From NCBI GenBank assembly GCA_032358255.1, contig JAULBX010032367.1, forward strand, positions 1 through 64,000: DNA of 64,000 nt, in the 5' to 3' direction. The position numbers and the translations under genes were made by a program. This DNA comes from Heterotrichella gracilis. Its lineage: Eukaryota; Sar; Xanthophyceae; Tribonematales; Xanthonemataceae. The notes under the pieces are model-generated. The model searched no databases and was not told the DNA's origin. It saw only the letters and a list, made by a program, of their open reading frames with translations. Below are positions 60,701 through 64,000 of this stretch, piece by piece (the stretch's first letter is position 1; every line of letters begins with the position of its first letter).

Positions 60701-63397
60701 GTATTTCTGCTTGTCACAGGCTGCTTGTCATCATGTCTTCCAGTTGCCTCTGCCCAGCCAGGAACAGCCCTTCATTAAGAACCTCCTCGACCCATGCACC
60801 AACTCGAAGGTGGCACCCAATATTCCAGCTGAAAAGCTGTACGACAAAGCGGTGGGTGTCTGCTGGCAATGGTCAGCTGCCTGCTGCAGCAGAGCAGGAG
60901 CTGCCATGGAAAATGTGCAGCAATTATCCATGCTGTGGACCACCTCCTTCAAACTTGTCCGCTTTGTGGTAATCTGCCCACCATCACTTTCCTTGCTTAA
61001 CAAAATTTCAGATCATGATTGTGTTTCTATGCTGGTATCAGGACAATGGTTTGAAGCTCAGCAATTCTTGGGAGGGCCATTATGTGCTGCTCAACCCAGA
61101 CTTCAAGGCTCAAATTCAATGGAGATTTGTCAACAGGGCAATCGATGAGGTGGAGAATGAAAAGGTACAGTACACTGGGAGCAATGTTGGTGTCCGATTT
61201 GGTCCAATGATCCTTGCACCTGCTCACCATTGTTGCAGTACAGCTGCAAGGCCTAGTGCTGCAATTGCAATGGAAGGGTATTCACGCACCAATGATCGTG
61301 TGCATCTCATACCATTTAAAGAGTGTGAAATCTACTGCAGACTGGCCAGGAATTGTGATGGGTGTTGACAGCTGCTGCTGCTTGCACACAGGTACCTGCC
61401 GTCATCCTGGTGTGCCGCAACTCCACCGACACTGCCTACTTCCAGAGGCTGCGGCCCTACCCGCGAGTGCTGCTGCGCCGCATGAGTGCACTGTTCAAAG
61501 ACTACGACAAGACGCCTATCGGGTTTGGGATTGTGGTGTTCTGCATTGGGCACAAAAACACAAAGTGAGGCAGCCTCCACATTTCCTTGGATTTTCAATT
61601 ATGGCAACCGTTTTGCAGATCGTTTGGATGCATGTGTAATTGGGTATCTGGTTTTGTATCTTCCTCATTGCAGTGGGCATTGGCGTGAGCATTGGGCACC
61701 AGCAATCATGATGTCGAGAGCCTGGTACCCTTTTCTAGGTAGTACATGGGTACTACATGGAGCTCTATATGCTAGTACAGCTTCACCCATCTCATTAGCT
61801 CCAAAGCCTAGTCACCTTTGACACTCCTCTCGTATGTGCAGGGAGCTGTACTCTCGCTTCTACGACGCATTTGCAGAAATGGGTGAGCCAAACATCCCGA
61901 TTGACAAGGAGATCATGCAGACAGGGGAGTTCTACTCTCTGCTGGACCGCCTGAGGATGCACGCCGAGCAGAACCAGCGGGACCACTGGATCCAGTGCGG
62001 TGCGTGTGACAAGTGGCGGATTGTTGCCTACGAGAAGCGGGTGGAGCACCAGGAGTCTCAGGAGTGGAACTGCAAGATGTTGAGGTGAGAGAATAGGGGC
62101 TGTGCATGGCATAGCAAGTAGGCCATAAATCGACATAGCACAAGCACACACATGCAATCACAGTGTTTTGCACATTGTAAATGGGTAAAATTGGGCATCA
62201 AAAGAATTTATTTTTGTCACACCAGGTCACTCTTGTCAGCATGTCGACATCAGCACCCTTAGGTGCATAGAATATAATGGCAGTATATCCCGTATGACAC
62301 CTTGCTCATTTCAGTAAATCATCATGGTATTATGGCATGGGGAGCATGGTCTTAATTGTTGGATCAAAGCTTGGTGGTGACGTGTACAAGGGCCATGCAG
62401 GCCCCCCTTCAGCTCGTGCTACACGCCCCAGACCCGCCGGGAAACCATTGGTGCCAGGTACGCAGCTGGAAATGGTAGTGACGATGAGGGCAATGACGCT
62501 GAGGAAGAGGCATTGCCAGGCAATGGAGGAGGTGATGCCCTAGAGCTGCCTGCCATGGATTCTCAGCTGCTTGACCCTGATGAATACAGGTAAGAAGGAA
62601 AGGAAGAAAGGCACAAAAGGCGGAGTTAAGGGGCCACTGGCTTGCACCACAACCTGCAAGATCACCCCTGTGCATGACCCCGGTATGCTGTGGTTCGCCT
62701 TGCCAATCTTTCCCAGCACATTGTTGGACAGCACAGGGAGAGGCAACGTTGCAAGCGCCGGTGGATTTGCAGGCATGAAACCCACATCCAAAGCCTCTAC
62801 TCAGTCAAATATGCTTGCTACCTTTTTGCATACAGGCCACAGGGAGTAGAGGTTGGGGTGATCGCGACTGGCCAGGGGGGGGCATTGGACGCGGCAGTAC
62901 CCAGCAGCACAGGCGTGGGGGCAGGGTCCATGTCAGTTGCTTGCATCGACACTCTGCGGCGCTTTTCGAAACCGCCCCCGCGCAACCCAGTGTTTGTGCT
63001 GGAGGATGGTGACCAGCAGGTGCGTCTCATCACCAGGAGGACTTCCATTTATTTCTGGTGTACTGATATGTTAGGTATTGAGTCCTCTTGTCATCGCTAC
63101 TCCAAATGCCACCAAAATGCATGCATGTGGATACACATGTGGGCATGGGTGGCGATTCAACACAGTTGCAAACAGGTTGCAATTTGGAAGCCAACAAGGT
63201 GTCCAGGATCTCTATGAGAATTGCCAACTGGTAACATTACCATGTCATCAGAGCATTTGCAGCGCTTTCATTCAATGCAGCTTGCTCTCATTCGAACCTA
63301 CTTTCCAAATCTATGTACCCTGCAGAAATTTGCCTTATCCTTCGGCGTACCTGCAGACCAAGGGAAAGGAGGGAAACGGCAATGTGTGCCGCTATAG
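57785..63397 (+). CDS. chromatin protein with PWWP-like, PHD, Dam-type N6-adenine methyltransferase and CW zinc-finger domains
   Basis: Fifteen exons give about 797 residues: 57785-57865, 57943-58126, 58290-58630, 58787-58973, 59279-59408, 59609-59718, 60066-60229, 60472-60552, 60720-60851, 61042-61164, 61392-61564, 61842-62084, 62401-62589, 62836-63019 and, less certain, 63326-63397. Order: unknown N-terminus; basic Ser/Pro-rich linker; PWWP-like fold (GTQLWVKLRGVCRWPVVMWG, then VRCYGEHSSVWV, about 225-290). Next a PHD finger (CDQC, CLQCDRWFHPLC, WDCPCC, about 350-397). Then a domain matching the phage/bacterial Dam N6-adenine methyltransferase family (LLDPCTN, YVLLNPDF, VILVCRNSTDTAYF, about 445-566). 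Then a CW zinc finger (WIQCGACDKWR, WNCKM, SSCYTP, about 616-660) and an acidic tail. It probably methylates or reads adenine in chromatin. The usual NPPF/Y motif reads NPDF, so activity is open. Confidence 0.82.
60639..60698 (+). repeat. perfect-phase tandem duplication of 30 bp in an intron
   Basis: Two adjacent 30-bp units beginning TCGCACATCTGGATAAC differ at one base. They lie just before the acceptor of exon 9 of the methyltransferase gene and look recent. Confidence 0.9.
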
Positions 63398-64000
63398 ATG
63401 GATATGTTTTTCGTTTGTTGTCTGCTGCCCACAAGATCGTTATGCCTAACTCTGAGTCTGTCAAATCCTTCCTTTAACTGCCTGCTTAATTCAGGTCAAT
63501 TAAATATCCATTTAAAACTCAACTCCATTCAGCAGTAATGACCAAATGCCACACATGTCCAATTGATTGTCAGGGACACTTCCATCACACCACTCAGCAT
63601 AACACCTATCTCACACGGGCCTCGCCAAGCAGTCAGCTATCCGCCTCAGGGCCTTCCAAGGCCCACCAGCAGACTGCAGACTCCCAAAGTATACGTAGCA
63701 GCGCAACTCTCTTCTTGGGTGCATTTTACGTCTGGATCATGTCCTTCCATAACTCCTATCTCAAGAATGGATTGACTTGACGCCTGTATAGTTACCACTC
63801 TCTTTCCCCAAAGTTTGAGTCAGACTCACTCCCCATTAATCACAATTGACTACCGCATGTGCAGTTAACATCCATATTTGTTTTGTAGTGATGGTACTAA
63901 CCCTTGTTCCTCACAGCATTTCGCGTCCGAAAGTTATACTGAACTATGTATAACCTATCATAATTCAATTATGTCATCGCCGCTGCCCTGCCCCAACAAC
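63398..64000. other. right-hand end without a supported gene
   Basis: This is 3' UTR or intergenic sequence beyond the proposed last exon of the methyltransferase gene. If that last exon is wrong, the gene may continue here or past the window edge. A CTTCCAT...CACCTATCTCA segment near 63580-63615 recurs loosely near 63740-63768. Confidence 0.35.

Noticed and set aside
1-64000. Transposons, retroelements, tRNA genes and CRISPR arrays
   Set aside because: I looked for transposase or reverse transcriptase motifs, long terminal repeats, tRNA-like T-arms and regularly spaced repeats and found none that held up. The repeats present are local exon copies and simple sequence.

Overview
The window is nuclear DNA from a green alga, most likely a chlorophyte of the Chlorella/Coccomyxa (trebouxiophyte) type; that placement is inference. 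The support is as follows. Genes are dense, GC-rich and cut by many GT-AG introns. Nucleus-encoded organelle proteins are present, including a plastid-type acetyl-CoA carboxylase alpha subunit. A vacuolar CAX exchanger of plant type is present. The interspersed motif TTTAGGG/CCCTAAA is the plant and Chlorella telomere unit. I find 15 supported genes, no tRNA or rRNA, no CRISPR array and no recognisable transposon or viral remnant.

Layout, left to right. 1-2450 is gene-poor and holds four copies of a GC-rich 50-bp repeat in mirror order. 3032-7942 (-) is a tandem pair of type II membrane glycosyltransferases. 8498-14956 (+) is a leukotriene-A4-hydrolase-like M1 aminopeptidase. 15854-19479 (-) is a CAX Ca2+/H+ exchanger. 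20333-21124 (+) is a small DnaJ-type cysteine-rich protein. 22628-32460 (+) is a SWI/SNF ATPase. 34027-35648 (-) is cytochrome c1, head-to-head with 36062-39766 (+), the 51-kDa subunit of complex I. 40970-43067 (-) is an unrecognised acidic protein. 44021-47311 (+) is an ankyrin-repeat protein. 47767-48302 (-) is a small mitochondrial-looking protein, head-to-head with 48800-49120 (+), complex I NDUFB9. 50073-53260 (-) is plastid accA, head-to-head with 53957-56994 (+), an organellar YchF ATPase. 57785 to about 63397 (+) is a chromatin protein that combines a PWWP-like domain, a PHD finger, a Dam-type DNA N6-adenine methyltransferase domain and a CW zinc finger.

Functional themes are respiration (cytochrome c1, NDUFV1, NDUFB9), plastid fatty-acid synthesis (accA), ion transport (CAX) and chromatin (the SNF2 ATPase and the methyltransferase fusion). 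Several neighbours are divergent pairs with 400-700 bp between start codons, and in two of these pairs both proteins look mitochondrial.

The most unusual property is at DNA level. Many introns contain one to several degraded copies ('echoes') of the adjoining exon end together with its splice site. They are often set between TTTAGGG-like units. Clear cases occur in at least six genes on both strands, and in most introns of the aminopeptidase gene. One echo, at 24887-24940 in the SNF2 gene, is open, in phase and flanked by usable splice sites, so it may be an exon in the making. All exon coordinates were derived by eye from splice consensus, reading phase and family alignment. The phases sum correctly through every gene.
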